Source of the DNA: Flammulina velutipes
Lineage: Eukaryota > Basidiomycota > Agaricomycetes > Agaricales > Physalacriaceae
Reading direction: 5' to 3'
DNA: 64,000 nt
NCBI GenBank assembly: GCA_011800155.1
Contig: CM022374.1
Span: 2,480,001 to 2,544,000, forward strand
Under the pieces are notes generated by a model. It searched no databases and had not been told where the DNA came from. It saw only the letters and a list, made by a program, of their open reading frames with translations. The position numbers were made by a program, and so were the translations under genes. Position 1 is the first letter of the stretch, and each line of letters starts with the position of its first letter. This document shows positions 48,802 to 60,336 of the stretch, in pieces.

Positions 48802-49433
48802 GTTTAGTGTTTGTTATAATGGTTAAGAGCAAGAGAGTAACATACGAAGTTGGTGGTTCAGTTGCAAGAAATGAAACAACTTTGTTGAAGCGTGTTTGGC
48901 CAACTGTTCCATTGTTGAACACGCAAATAGTCATGCGTCATCGTTCTTCACACCGTGGACAAGGTAATTTACCCTTGGTGTAAACTCTTTGACAAAACTC
49001 TCTTAGCTGATAAGACGAAAGATATCTACATTTACGATTATATTTTACAATAATTCTTTATGTACATATTCCGGTAGCGATGTGCTAAGTAAATAAATAA
49101 ACAACCTGAATGACATATGCCTTTGTAAATGTATACGCAAATCTGATGAGATAGCATCTGAGAAAAGCAATATACGCCTTCAATAGAAAGGATACGTATA
49201 TACAGGACACAGATAACAAACGGTGAACATTGATTAGCTAGGAGATAGAAATGAGTCCACATATTTCATGTTCCTAGTTCCATATCGCCGAAACTCATAA
49301 ATATGTATTTTCTCGCGTCTAGATATCAGTCTCACGGCCAGCGTCCGCCGTAAAGGCGACGAGCTGCTGATGAGCGCCAACCTCAAGTCCATGTGATCAC
49401 TGCTGTTGAAAGGGAAAAAAATGAGAAAGCATA
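48802..49433. other. spacer with a GC hairpin beyond the transposase stop
   Basis: Mostly AT-rich 3' flank. At about 49338-49362 a GC-rich palindromic stretch (GGCCAGCGT then CGCC-GTAAA-GGCG) stands out. It shares the 9-mer GGCCAGCGT with the repeat at 55667-55741 and lies 70-100 bp beyond the transposase stop codon. Confidence 0.45.
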
Positions 49434-52400
49434 TCAAGGTGAGAAACAATGGATTCTCACTCGACCAAGGTCTACAGTAACCATACGTCCATCATACTCG
49501 AGCTGTGCAATATGACAGACTATGTTGAGCGGGGATATAACGTCGAGATCGGAAACCGTCTCCAAAGAATAGCTGGTGGCCGGAAACCACGGAAAGACAG
49601 AAAATGAGTCATACTCGCCAGCAGGAAGAGGACGATATCGTGAGATATGGAACTGGACTTTTGAGCCATCCGACGAAGCTGCGATCCTCTGTATGCTCCC
49701 CGTGTAGGTTCTTGTCAATGATCCGGGAATCGAGTAACGCACAAGGCTGTTGCCAAGATGCGTACTTTGGCGAGTGTAAAGATAGCCGTCGTAGGCGTAG
49801 CGAGCTGTCTCTCCCGATTGCGTGCCTGGTGCGAAGTCGTTATTGTCATCCTCCGAATACTGACGCGACAGGGCCTTGTCCAAGAGTCGCTTAAACTCCC
49901 GGATTATTGGTGGGCAATTCTGATGCCTCAAGAGCTTGCGTAGGTTCGATCCTCGAGTGAACGACCTGACGATGGTGGTTTCGGCTTCGCCTATAAAAGT
50001 GAATTAGACTACTTACTGTATACGAAGGTCATAAGAAACTCACCTCCGATAAGAGTATTTGTGTTGATCTTCTGAACTGTCCCGATAAGACGCTCGAAGG
50101 GGAATGTCCACCAGGAAGTCACTGGACCAAAAAGCTTTAAAAAATCATAGATGTGGAAAGCCGCATGCACATTTGGTCTGCGCTTTTGTGTTTGGGTATG
50201 CGGATGAACCCGGTGTAATCCATCAACCCACGTCTTTAACAAGTGGTGGTATGCTTCCATTCGCTCCACGCTCACGCTGTAACGACATAGGATGTTGACA
50301 GCTTGGAACAGCGCCATGGTATGTGATAGGACCTCACGTTCACGAGGCGAAGAGTTTTGAGACCCGAAAAGGGTGATGAATGCGATAGGAAGGTAGACGG
50401 TCGACAGAGTACGCCATTCGTCTGCCTTGATGGTCCCTTCGACTGCTTCGCCGAAGCGCTTGGGTACGGTGTTGATCCATGTGGGGACAGTACAATCCCT
50501 GATTACTGCCTGGATGTGGTCGATAACATCCGATGTTACGTTTCGAGATGGAGTCAAAGAAGGGTGAGGTTGTTTATCGCGCTAAACATGACAATCAGTA
50601 GTGCCCGCTACAACGAGTCTAGGTACTTACCCATCTCATCAAGGCTTCCGTGTATTGTTCCTTATTCTTGAGAGGCGTGTTAAGAATCCTACGTTCAGTT
50701 TCATCGCTCGCCAAAGTGAAGACAAGTGTTCGCGTCAACTCGTGAATTCCAAGTGACCAGGCCACGAATCGAAGAGCAGCTTTGGGCTGCTTGAGGAGAC
50801 GACCTTTAAGTACGTCGCGGGATAAGGAATGTTCGCCGGATTCAAAGGGGTGTTGCAGGAGGTCTTGGATAGTTTCGATGGCTTTTAAGCACTTTGTGAG
50901 GTTGTCCTTCGCTAGATTGATTTGGGCGTTTGGGGGAACATTCGCATGCACGTACGCTTTCCAGGGATGGACGAAAGCGGCGGATGGTTTGAACTTCTTC
51001 TCAGCAGCCTTTCTGTCGATCTCAAGAACGTGACGGCAATGGTAATGGACCAATCCTTCCAAAACACAGTGCATGCTGTCGATAACAAGCATGCGGGTGG
51101 GATTCCAATAGGGTAACCTCCAAAACTCCGACCAGCGTATACCGTGAGCATCGAAGATTGCTTGTTGGCTGGCAGCAGTGTCGGCTCCTAAGTAGTCCTC
51201 AGCTGCTTTCCGGAGAGTATTCACGTCCCGCAAGTTCCATGGAAAGGTAACGTTGTAACTCTGGGCAAATTGATCGCAAACAGTGCACCACGACGAAAGA
51301 GGGCCCGCAGCGCCTCCGACCTTTCGGGCGGCTGGGAGGTCGTTGACAGAGATGACAACAGCGAAATCCATGATACGGCCTGTGGGGGAAGACGCCGTCC
51401 GTGAAAGTCGAATCCCAGTATTCCAACCGACCACACACACATCGATTATGGGTTCCAAGTAGCATGGCAACTCGTCGTAGTCAGGTTCCTTCGGTCCTGG
51501 GATGATAGAGGCCATGAATATGTTTTCCGGCTTATAGCGCATGTCGGCGGGAAGGTTGAGGATGGCAATGGAGACGATGCCAAGAGAGTCGCTTGCTCCT
51601 CGAAGGGTAAGGCCGTTGGGGTTGAAAAAGTCGACTTGCATCGCGAGAGCCAGTCGAGCACGGTCTCCTCTATCGATAAAGAGTTTGCGTGTGGACGGTG
51701 AAGAAGGGGGGGCCTGGAATGTCCGTAGGAAGTCTCCGTCGAATGCATTCTGCAGGTTAGGTTGACATGCAGAAGTGTGTCCAGCAGCATGATTTACGCT
51801 GGCGAAAGCATCGTCGCAGGCCTTGTCACAAAGCCGCTCGAGCTCTTCATCGGCGAGAACACGGGCAAGATGATCCTCTAGTGAGGCGACGGGATATGCC
51901 TTTTTGGGGCGCAAAGTTCCATGCCGTAGCGAGGTCAGTTCGTGACCGCACGGACGCCGACGAGCTTGGGGGTTTTCCTTGTCAATGATCATACGCCCAC
52001 ATGTTTTGGGATACTTGGCAGTGACCGAAACACCACTAGAGAACTCGGGGCGATGGCAGTAGCTACATGATGGACATACTGCATATATAGTGAGTTTTCC
52101 GTCCAGGTTGAGAGCGTTGAGGGAGGAGTATAAGGTGGAGGGGAGCTGTTCTAGGACATGCTCATGGAAGGGGGTTTTCGGTTGACCCGACCGACCGACC
52201 TCGAGAGAAGCTCCAGCGATGAGGCCAGCAATACTGATGATGAAGTCGCAAGCTGCGTACAAGAGACCGAGGACGAGATTACACGCCAAACCCAGGAATA
52301 TGATGAGCTGGGCGACGGCAGTCTTCCCCTGGAGAGGATCTTGAAAAAAACGGCCTGCAACACATTAGTTTGAGAAATCGAGAGCTAGCGCCGACATCAC

Positions 52401-53317
52401 ATACTTGTTTCGATCACAGGAGGTTCTGCCGTTGTCCGAGAAGGCAAGGTCGTACCAAGCAGGCTGATGATACCGTCCAGCTCTTGCAAGTTACCCCTGG
52501 CTGTGGCAAGTTCCGCAACGTAGTCGTCCTTTTTTCGTCGCCGGACAGCGGAGAGACTCTGACTTAGACTACGGGCGGTATCACTGGTAGCGTCCAGGAA
52601 ATTGTATCGTTGTTCTAGGGCGTGTTTGTCGTTGGGGTTGACTGGATGTAATGACCTGAGTTCTTTGGCCAGTGCCTCTGCCTTGTCTGAAACGTTCTGT
52701 ATGACGGTATGGGCACGTTGGGACTTCGTGAGATGGATTCGACCAGCCGCGCGATTGACGCTTCGAGAGCCACCACGAAAGGTTGCCGGCGTCGCCTGTC
52801 CAAATAGGCCAGACTGAAACACTGAACGCACGCCATGTTCTAGATCACTGAGCGAAACTCCTGCTACGCTGGAAGGGATGGTGGAAGAAATGTTGGTTTG
52901 ATAGGCATTCCTCGAAGTCCAGAGTCTGTTTGGGGCTTCATGTGCGGGGGGACCATCGCTGATTGTCGTAGCCGCTACCATGTCCGCCAGTTGGTTAAAT
53001 ATTTCGTCGTCTGATCGAGAATCCTCTGTCATGCGCGAAGACGCGAATCTATCTGCTAGATTGGCGCTCTCAATATGTTCAGCGCCGGCTCTGGAAGTCC
53101 CTTCTTGAGCCAGACTAACTGGTGCAACACCTTCAACCACTGGGGAAACATGTCCAGTTGTTAACTGACGCTGCAGAGGAGTGAGGGATGATTATGACCT
53201 CCATATTGGGAAACTCACCAAAGCCTGAATGCGTAAATGTTCCGACTGCTGGATAGATGTCGCCTGATGGGGAGGATAGAGCGTACAGAGACAATTCTTG
53301 ACGCGAGAACGACTCAT
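49434..53317 (-). CDS. Tnp2-type (CACTA/CMC superfamily) transposase, 1227 aa
   Basis: Exons 53317-53219, 53170-52405, 52354-50631, 50581-50044 and 49990-49434 join in phase with no stop or frameshift. The protein begins MSRSRVKNCLCTLYPPHQAT. An N-terminal helical region (KSQRAHTVIQNVSDKAEALA) and two short hydrophobic stretches (LIIFLGLACNLVLGLLYAAC) follow. The core shows the pattern I recall from agaricomycete Tnp2 transposases: CPSCSYCHRPE, PADMRYKPENIFMASIIPGP, SWCTVCDQF, VIDSMHCVLEGLVHYHCRHV and PFERLIGTVQKINTNTLIGG, ending with AETTIVRSFTRGSNLRKLL. An RNase-H-like catalytic core is expected for the family; the individual acidic residues cannot be assigned by eye. An intact frame suggests recent or current activity. 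Confidence 0.85.
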
Positions 53318-53566
53318 GGTATGGACGGCAGCACGAGAGTATGGAAGGTTGGAATTTAGAATGTGTCTACATATAAGTAAGGACGACCAAATCGAGTACA
53401 AAGTCACCATGCAACTTACAATACTACAAGGTCTACCACATATGGAACAACCAGATCCATGCGAAGTGCCCCTCTTCGTCTAGGTGATAGCTTAGTAAGT
53501 TTGCCTTGTAACGAAGAGAGAATAATAGACGTACCTATGCCGAGCAACATATGGATAGTCCAACGA

Positions 53567-53953
53567 TTTGACGCAAAGTCAAACCAAAGGGAAAAACACG
53601 AAGTTTTTCACCACTGGGACGCTCATGAACGCAAAGTTCTCGAGCAGATAGTTGTATTGACACTAGCCACTGTGAATCTCGAGGCGCATTGCCAGGTTCT
53701 CCGTGAAGACTCCACAAGGGTCAAGTTGATGTTCGCCTGATGCCCAGTAGCGCATTGCGAGAGCGCCTTGTGTCTAAAACGATATGTTCGTGAGCCCTTG
53801 TTAACGAGAAGAGAACAATAGACAGATATACCATGGTAAAACTAGATCCATCAGACATAGGTCGCCAAGGTCTAGACGATTTGACACAGAGTCAACTCGC
53901 AAAGCAGAACACATAGTTCTGCTCCACTAAGATGCTCAAGGACACAAAGTCCT
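53567..53953. repeat. hairpin cluster 1, left half (6 hairpins)
   Basis: Upstream of the transposase gene. Stem-loop-stem units: TTTGAC-GCAAA (53567-53583), GAAAAAC-ACGAA (53591-53609), GAAC-GCAAA (53627-53639), TTGAC-ACAGA (53881-53895), AGCAGAAC-ACATA (53903-53923), AGGAC-ACAAA (53939-53953). Each is followed by the perfect reverse complement of its own left arm. Loops read RCANA (or ACGAA) on the plus strand. Confidence 0.9.
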
Positions 53954-54224
53954 GAGCGAGCGTAGTGGTGGGCGCTGGGCAACCTTAAAGAGAATTGCTG
54001 ACATAACCCGACGCCTGGATCCGTCGCCCTCGATCATCTGTCGCCCTCAGTCTCATCTACATCATGATCTACCGGATGAATTACGATCTCTGTTCTCCTA
54101 AGTGCGCTATCGGTATGTCTGCTCGCCTCTACGATACTGACGTGTTGTGCTATCTGGAATAACGGCGACTTGGAAGTTTATATCTCAGCTTACTCAGCTT
54201 GCCGCCATTTCCGTTCTAACTACC

Positions 54225-55549
54225 ATGTCCACTGAATCTACACTGGAAAACTTCAAGAATAGGTGCGTTTTTTTAATCTAATTCTCAATTCGCAAGACCT
54301 TTGTGGTCTTGCCGAAGACTTTGGGTCTTCAGTCGGCTTGAGAAGACTGTGAGTCCTCGCACACCGTTTTACCTCCTTGCCTCAATTCTAACCCAACGAA
54401 TAGGATGTTTGTTACCCAAATTGTGGTTCTCTCAGGAATGTATGTACCCCCTCGTCTCTTTTTCATAAAATCTAATCCATCGCAGGATGATAGGATGTAC
54501 GTTATGCATTCTACCTAACGTTCGTCAATCATGATTATACAGTCGCAATCGCGCAATATGTAGGACTGGCCACCCCTGGCGGGCGGAATGGGAAAAGAGT
54601 CTTCATTGCTGTTTGTTCTTCCAGATTTTAGTATTCATCAGCTGCTGACTACTTCCAGTCTTCTGTAGCCGGCATATTCCTTCTCGCGCATTTTGGGATC
54701 GTCGATGCATTTCTGATAGGGGAATTGGACAAAAAAATTGCCACCCGTCTATCTGCCGTTGCTGTGGCTCTCATGGGCTGCGCCACGGCCACTACAGATG
54801 GCTATTTCGTTCTCTCATTCTTGACCTTTTCAAGGACCGTCCCCTACCCACTTCAACGTCTTCTCCGGATCCAAATTTGGATTAGCGGTACTACCATCTT
54901 GGCAAACCTCGTTTTCAGTATCATTGCCACGGCGGGAATATTACTCGACAATCAGTTTGTAGTCAAATCCTTCATCGTCGCTACCCACTCAGCTTCTATG
55001 GCCACGGACTTCATGTGCGGAATGATCGGATACACTATCATCTCTCAGTTCGAAGAGGCCTCCATGGAAGCAGTGCAGCATTACCTCAGGAAGCAGGTAA
55101 TCATCGGTGTTGCTCTGTGTCTCTGCAAAAATTTGACGATATTGATAGAAATACCTGATTACTGCTACACGCGCCCTTACCGTATGCCTATCGTGCAGTG
55201 TTATCACAATGGTGCGCTACTGCTTTGACTCCAACTCCAACTCCGAATATCTCTATTGATCCACCCTCTAGACAGCTTCGTCCAATATCGGGATTGGGAG
55301 GGTCATCCAAGTGTTCATTGTTCCTAGTAAGTATAATTGACCCATATCTGACTATACTAAGCTTTGGTAGGTCGTGTCATTGGCATGTACGGGATTCTCA
55401 ATCGTCGCAAGCGGAGGCATGAAGATTCGGACTGCGAGGTTTACTTCGTCCCTTCCTCAGACGCGTTCAACTTCGACGGGAGTGTGGAGTTGACTGAATG
55501 CAGAGGAGATGATGTGAGCAAAATTGAGACGGGCGAAGCAATAGAGTAA
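54225..55549 (+). CDS. multi-pass membrane protein, DUF6534-like
   Basis: A clear coding block at about 54660-55095 encodes at least four hydrophobic segments: SSVAGIFLLAHFGIVDAFLI, LSAVAVALMGCATATTDGYF, WISGTTILANLVFSIIATAG and VVKSFIVATHSASMATDFMC. A last exon encodes the tail GRVIGMYGILNRRKRRHEDS, ending at 55549. Hydrophobic pattern and tail position resemble the DUF6534-type membrane proteins common in Agaricomycetes; function unknown. The 5' exons are short and tentative, starting at 54225 (MSTESTLENFKN). Intron 1 (54263-54403) is unusually long for this locus and contains three of the hairpins. The gene faces away from the transposase and towards the 55773 gene. Confidence 0.55.
54292..54355. 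repeat. hairpin cluster 1, right half (3 hairpins, in an intron)
   Basis: GCAAGACC-TTTGT (54292-54312) and GAAGAC-TTTGG (54314-54330) have perfect stems; a third at 54339-54355 has one mismatch. The loops are the reverse complement of those in the left half, so the array is mirrored. Confidence 0.88.
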
Positions 55550-55666
55550 AACCGCACAGTCTTCTTGAACGCAAAGCAAAATGTATTATAATATCTTGTA
55601 TGTACACTATAGGATACGTGTATTGGCTCGTACTAGGATTGACTTAAGTTGTAAATTTGGGACGAG

Positions 55667-55741
55667 CGCACAAAGGTCCATCTCGCCATCGGCGAGAAGG
55701 TGGCCATAGGCCAGCGTTGGCCTTTGCTGCGTGCGGATAAG
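55667..55741. repeat. GC-rich repeat A between convergent genes
   Basis: About 75 bp, inverted relative to 60337-60412, with only a few mismatches (shared start GCACAAAGGTCCA, shared end TTTGCTGCGTGCGGATAAG). It contains nested short palindromes: CTCGCC-ATC-GGCGAG, GGCC-ATA-GGCC and GGCCA-GCGT-TGGCC. It lies 118 bp beyond the stop of the membrane gene and 32 bp beyond that of the coiled-coil gene. Confidence 0.9.
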
Positions 55742-55772
55742 TGTACATATTAGACATATATTATACTGTATA

Positions 55773-58132
55773 TTACAGATCCGTTATAGTGACTGCGTGC
55801 CATTCGAAATCGGGTTCTTCTACGTACATGTCCGTTGTCTTCACATGTTCTGTCAACCAAGCAGAGTCGTAGAATGGCCTATAGAGTCCCTCGGGTGCGC
55901 GCTGCGTGCTAATCTCGTTAGTATACCGACGCTCTGTCGCTATCGTCGTCGGAACTCCCTTTAAAGCAGCTGCCTTCGCCTCCCTGTCGATAGTCCTGAG
56001 CGCTAGCGAAAGAGTCGTGTCTCTCCAAGGGGGCTGTCCAATCAGGTACACGTTATGCTTCGTGCCGTCGCTCTTGGTTTCGATGGTGAATTCCTCATCG
56101 GTCATGACATCCGGACGACACTTGGAGAGTCCCGTAGCCCACTGTCTCCAAACACCAAGATCTGGAGGGGCGGGTTGTTCGGCTTCCTTCATCGACAAAA
56201 TTACGTTGACCCAATACTGTCGACGTTGTAATTTCTAGATTGATTTGTTCTTAGGCATTCCGACACGTAATGAAGAGACTTACTGCTGTACGAATAGTAG
56301 TCAGGCTTGCCTGTCGGAGGCTCTGTTCTCGTTCAGAGGTCGCCCGAGCTAAAGCTTCGTCTGGTGTCTCTACCCTGTCCTTCTTGTCGTCCCGCCTTGG
56401 CTGCCATTGACTCCAGTGCTTTTGACATTGTACAAGTGAGCTATGGAGCAGTCCGGCGAGGTAGCCATCAGAAACGGGAGGTAGCCAAGATTGCTCCTGT
56501 GCGGCCAATTCCTTGAAGCGACTAGTAAGTCGTTCGATGACTCGTCGGTTCCAGATATGACTAGTAAACTGGTTGCCGAAGTACAGATGGCACTTTTCGT
56601 CGGGTCCTGCACCACTCCCATTCGAAAATGCTTCAGCTTCAGCGTCACCCACGGGAGTGTAACCGCTGAAGTCACTGTAGCCAGGTACTCCGTATACCTC
56701 TCTCCACAGGTCGCGGTTCATGGCCTAGTACAGTAGCCAACACCTTAGTGCATGGCTAATGAAAAGCGGGAAAGGAACTTACGTGATATTCATTTGCATA
56801 GTCGGAACGAGCACATCTATAATACACCGCGAGTTGATCAAGGTATTTGGCCCAAGTTGCCCTTTCCTCTGCGATAACTCTAGTCCAGGAATAGTGACTA
56901 CGAATGAGTAGTCGTTCCTCAGGACCGCGTGAAGCGTCAACGCCAAGGTGAACATAGGTTTCCGGAGGTTGAGGTTCTCCTACTCGAGGAGCGCGAGGAC
57001 CTGATTGAGGAGCTGCGCCATCGGCCATTGATGATTGCACAGAGGCTCCTGCGGTTGAGGCTCCATTGGCCATTGGCGACGGCATGGAAGTTCCTGCAGC
57101 GGTACTGCCATCCATTGGCACATCAAGACGAACTGGAAGTGCTGGAAGGGGAGCTGCCAGTTTAGATGCATCGAATTTGCGTCCACGCGCACGTCCACGA
57201 GCAGGCCGTCGACGTGTGTTATATGGCTCTGGAGACGGAGATGGGTTTCGTGGTGTCCTGAACGCCTGGGAGAGAATGAGCTTACTTGTCATCGCGAAAA
57301 GACGGTACTTGACCTGTTCCAGTTGTGACTGCAATTTGACAATCTGAATATTTCTTTGCTCCTGAATGAATTTAATTATGTTTCGTAGACCGCATGATTA
57401 TGGAGACATACCAGGATTTTGTGATGTTCTCTAGCGTTCGATTCAATTTGAGCTTCAAATGATTCTCTTTGGGCAGTCTATGATCGATGAGCGTCAGGGC
57501 GGCATAACGGGTAGAACACGAACCAGTAACGCTTCAGTTTTCATGGTAGCTTCGGCCAAGTCATTAGCGTGCTTTTTCGTGGCCGATAAGAGGTCTTGTT
57601 GCAAAATCATTGTCGATTTAGAGAGTTCGGCTTTCTCGAGAGTAATAGCTTCAATTTGACGATTCTAAAGAATGTCAGCAAGGAGGATTAGTGCTCTAAG
57701 AAAACACGAACCGATGACTGCAAAGCCTCTTGCAAGACCTCATATTTCTCCTCAAGATCTTCGAGCTCTTCCAATCTGCTCATCTCGACATCCTCGCCAT
57801 CGAAGCTCGCCTCAGCAACTCGTAGATTTAATTGCATAATTTCGTGATCCCGGTTCCGTATGTCCTCGGAAAGCTTTCGCACGTCCACATCTCGTTGAGA
57901 TAGATCCCGCCTTAGCTCTTTTTCGCGCGTATAAGCCTGATCTAGTTTGGCCTTCAGGTCGTTTATAAGTTTACGCCTTTCTGGGGCCGCCGTCTTCTTT
58001 TTCGGAGTCGGAGCAGGTGACGGTGACGGACCATCGCCCAGGTGGGGTCGCTTATTGGGGGGCTGTAGAATATTTGAGAAAAAAGCGATGGAGAAGTAAA
58101 ACGAACCTTACATCGGATGGATTGTCAGACAT
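55773..58132 (-). CDS. coiled-coil protein of an agaricomycete multicopy family, 686 aa
   Basis: Seven exons join in phase: 58132-58112, 58062-57712, 57664-57524, 57477-57412, 57361-56783, 56724-56284 and 56234-55773. A Pro/Lys-rich N terminus (PPNKRPHLGDGPSPSPAPTP) leads to ~200 residues of coiled coil. An Arg-rich segment (TRRRPARGRARGRKF) and an Ala/Pro/Met-rich linker follow. The C-terminal region (YVHLGVDASRGPEERLLIRS, SGYTPVGDAEAEAFSNG, RAPEGLYRPFYDSAWLTEH) matches an uncharacterised family I recall as highly multiplied in Agaricomycetes. High copy number would fit transposon-associated cargo. It is divergent from the 58731 gene across hairpin cluster 2. Confidence 0.75.
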
Positions 58133-58311
58133 GGGTTGGGTGTTGGAGGACTGGAGCGTCAGACAGCGTATATAAGAGATGTAAGGCGGAACACTACCGC
58201 GCGATGGAAATCTATCTTATTGTCAGTTTCAAGACAATTAGGCTATTGTTCACATACCGAAAAACGATAGCCACCCATTCAGTTGGCGTTACAACGATCA
58301 AGGAGACTGAC

Positions 58312-58570
58312 TCGACGCAAAGTCGAAACAGACACCAGTGAATCGCCACCGAAGACGCAAAGTCTGCGGGCTATCATCTGAAGACGCATAGTCTTCAGAT
58401 GATAGTAATAAGCCAACCGCTGATTTGTCATCAGCCGGGGATTGACTTCTGCTTCTACCACCACCACCACGAGTGCTAGGCAATGACTTTGGGTCATTGC
58501 TCTGGTATTGCTGAAAAGCGAATGACTTTGTGTCATTGGCTAGGCTTTTGCTTGGACTCTGTGTCCAAGC
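58312..58570. repeat. hairpin cluster 2 (6 hairpins) between divergent genes
   Basis: Left half, loops read on plus: TCGAC-GCAAA (58312-58326), AGAC-GCAAA (58353-58365), and a 15-bp perfect stem CTATCATCTGAAGAC around loop GCATA (58371-58405). Right half, mirrored loops: GCAATGAC-TTTGG (58480-58500), AATGAC-TTTGT (58521-58537), GCTTGGAC-TCTGT (58550-58570). A CCACCACCACCAC run at 58458-58470 marks the midpoint. Confidence 0.92.
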
Positions 58571-58730
58571 TGATTATTGTCTTCAAAGCGCGAACTTCGG
58601 GCCCATCACTTTCCGCTTTATTGTGTACGCGTTTGGATACCCAATTGTGAGTTTTTCTTAGCATACATAGTAGTGAAACAATAATAGCATCTGTATTTAA
58701 GTCTTCCATTATGCCCGTCTTTTCATTATC

Positions 58731-60271
58731 ATGCTACCCTACAAACAATCGAAGAAATACGCTTCCAAGAAAGCACCCGGCAAGAAAGCGACCAGCAAGA
58801 AATCGACCAGGAAATCCGCGAAACTTCGAAGTCCCACACCTATCCGTCCCACTCGTAGCCCTCGCCCCAAGAGCAACTTGATTCATCCTTGTGAGGAAGC
58901 TCGCCGTGCTCGAAAATCTACAAGGTTCTTCGAGAAGCTCTTTGCAGCTAATGAACCATCGGAGGACTTCATGGCATCTTGCGCCCGGCAATTAGCCACT
59001 GTGTATGACAGTGGCCTCATTGTCAGTTTCAACCCTCGCACTGTTCAGTGGGAGGAGGTTAATAGGTAGGTCAAATTTTATCATATACCTTCCATTTCTT
59101 ACCGCCATCGTAGGCCTTTCATCCTGCGGGACGACGGAACAATGACCTCTCTGCACGGATTCCAGTTTGGTTCTGCTCTGCCCACGCTTATCTGTCCGCA
59201 CTCCCTAAATCCTTACCGCTGCTTGGAGGAATGTACGATGTCATTATTTCGTACTCCAGATGGCATCGACTACTTCGAGGCCCGAAATGGCCTCCATAAA
59301 TGCTCGCTTCGTGGTAAGCGGCTTTTCGAGCCTTTGTACGCGTAAATTAATCCGCTTGTAGTGCTAGTCCCTACCATGAATGATCCTCTGAGTGACGAGT
59401 TCGCTTGGGAGCACTCTCACTATCCTCACACGCCCGAAGCCCAAGCCCCTCTTCCTCCCTTCCATGTTTACTTCAACCGCGAAAAGGCTAACTCGCGTGC
59501 CCTCTATGGTTAGTTACTTTTACTATTGGCCCCATATATTTCGTTGATTATCTTTTCAGACACCGAGTTTTGCTCCCGAATGGAATCGTCGTACTGCAAG
59601 GGTGATTTCTCGTCAGGTAAAACTTTCGCTTGTAACAATGAGCTCGTTCTCAGACTGTCAAATTCAGGTGTAGTCGTCCATCCAACACATACCATTCCTA
59701 CGGCAGAAGTCTTACGTCCATGGGATTTATCTTTGGATCAGACTGCTCATCGAAATGCGAACCATTTTACCCAGTTCATTGGAACCGACATCGGTCATGC
59801 CATTAGAGAGCTCCATTCGACGTGTGGTATACCCTCTGAAACATGGCACACTATTCGGGACGATTGCGTCGTCTGTTCGATCTGCTCGTGTGCTTTCTCA
59901 AACGCGGGTTATTTCGATCATATCGTCCCCGGTGGATATTGCCACAACTGGTATCAGCGCCGCAAAGGTCAGTATCTTCCCTGTGACGAACTCATCATCG
60001 TACTGAATGGCTTCATCTAGTGATTCCCGACATCAATCAGCGACGAACCACTCTGCAGCGCACTCCTACCGTTCCAGAGGGAGCACCCGATTGGGCTGAT
60101 GTATTCGCGCCGAGCCGTGCAGCCTTGATTGAGTGGAACTCGCGAATCGGTGTTCCTAGGGATGTATGGGCAGTGATATCTACGATGGAAATTAACTGTG
60201 ATGGATGTGGTCGGTGTCGTTCTTATGCGGCGCATAAAGCACACCTCCAAGATGGTTTATGTAGTTTCTAG
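58731..60271 (+). CDS. tandem zinc-domain protein, 429 aa (446 if one intron is kept)
   Basis: Exons 58731-59065, 59114-59313, 59362-59508, 59560-59616, 59668-59967 and 60021-60271 join in phase. The N terminus is very basic (KKYASKKAPGKKATSKKSTR), suggesting nucleic-acid binding. The last ~170 residues hold two related copies of a Cys/His unit: GIPSETWHTIRDDCVVCSIC followed by H and C, then GVPRDVWAVISTMEINCDGC followed by H and C. Each has the pattern x-I-P-x-x-x-W-x-x-I..C-x-x-C-x-x-C..H..C. The segment 59617-59667 has intron borders but is 51 nt long, stop-free and in frame, so splicing may be optional. No named family is assigned. Confidence 0.72.
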
Positions 60272-60336
60272 TCACTGTAATTACCTGTATTTCCAGACAT
60301 AGACCGTGTACATGCTTTTGAATGAATGAATAATTG

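Noticed and set aside
50009..52289. Transposase region as a degraded pseudogene because of several separate frames
   Set aside because: The breaks between frames coincide with good introns and all phases match, so the gene appears intact.
53639..53880. Other GAC...GTC pairs between hairpins in cluster 1
   Set aside because: Loop length and core do not fit the RCANA pattern; likely chance.
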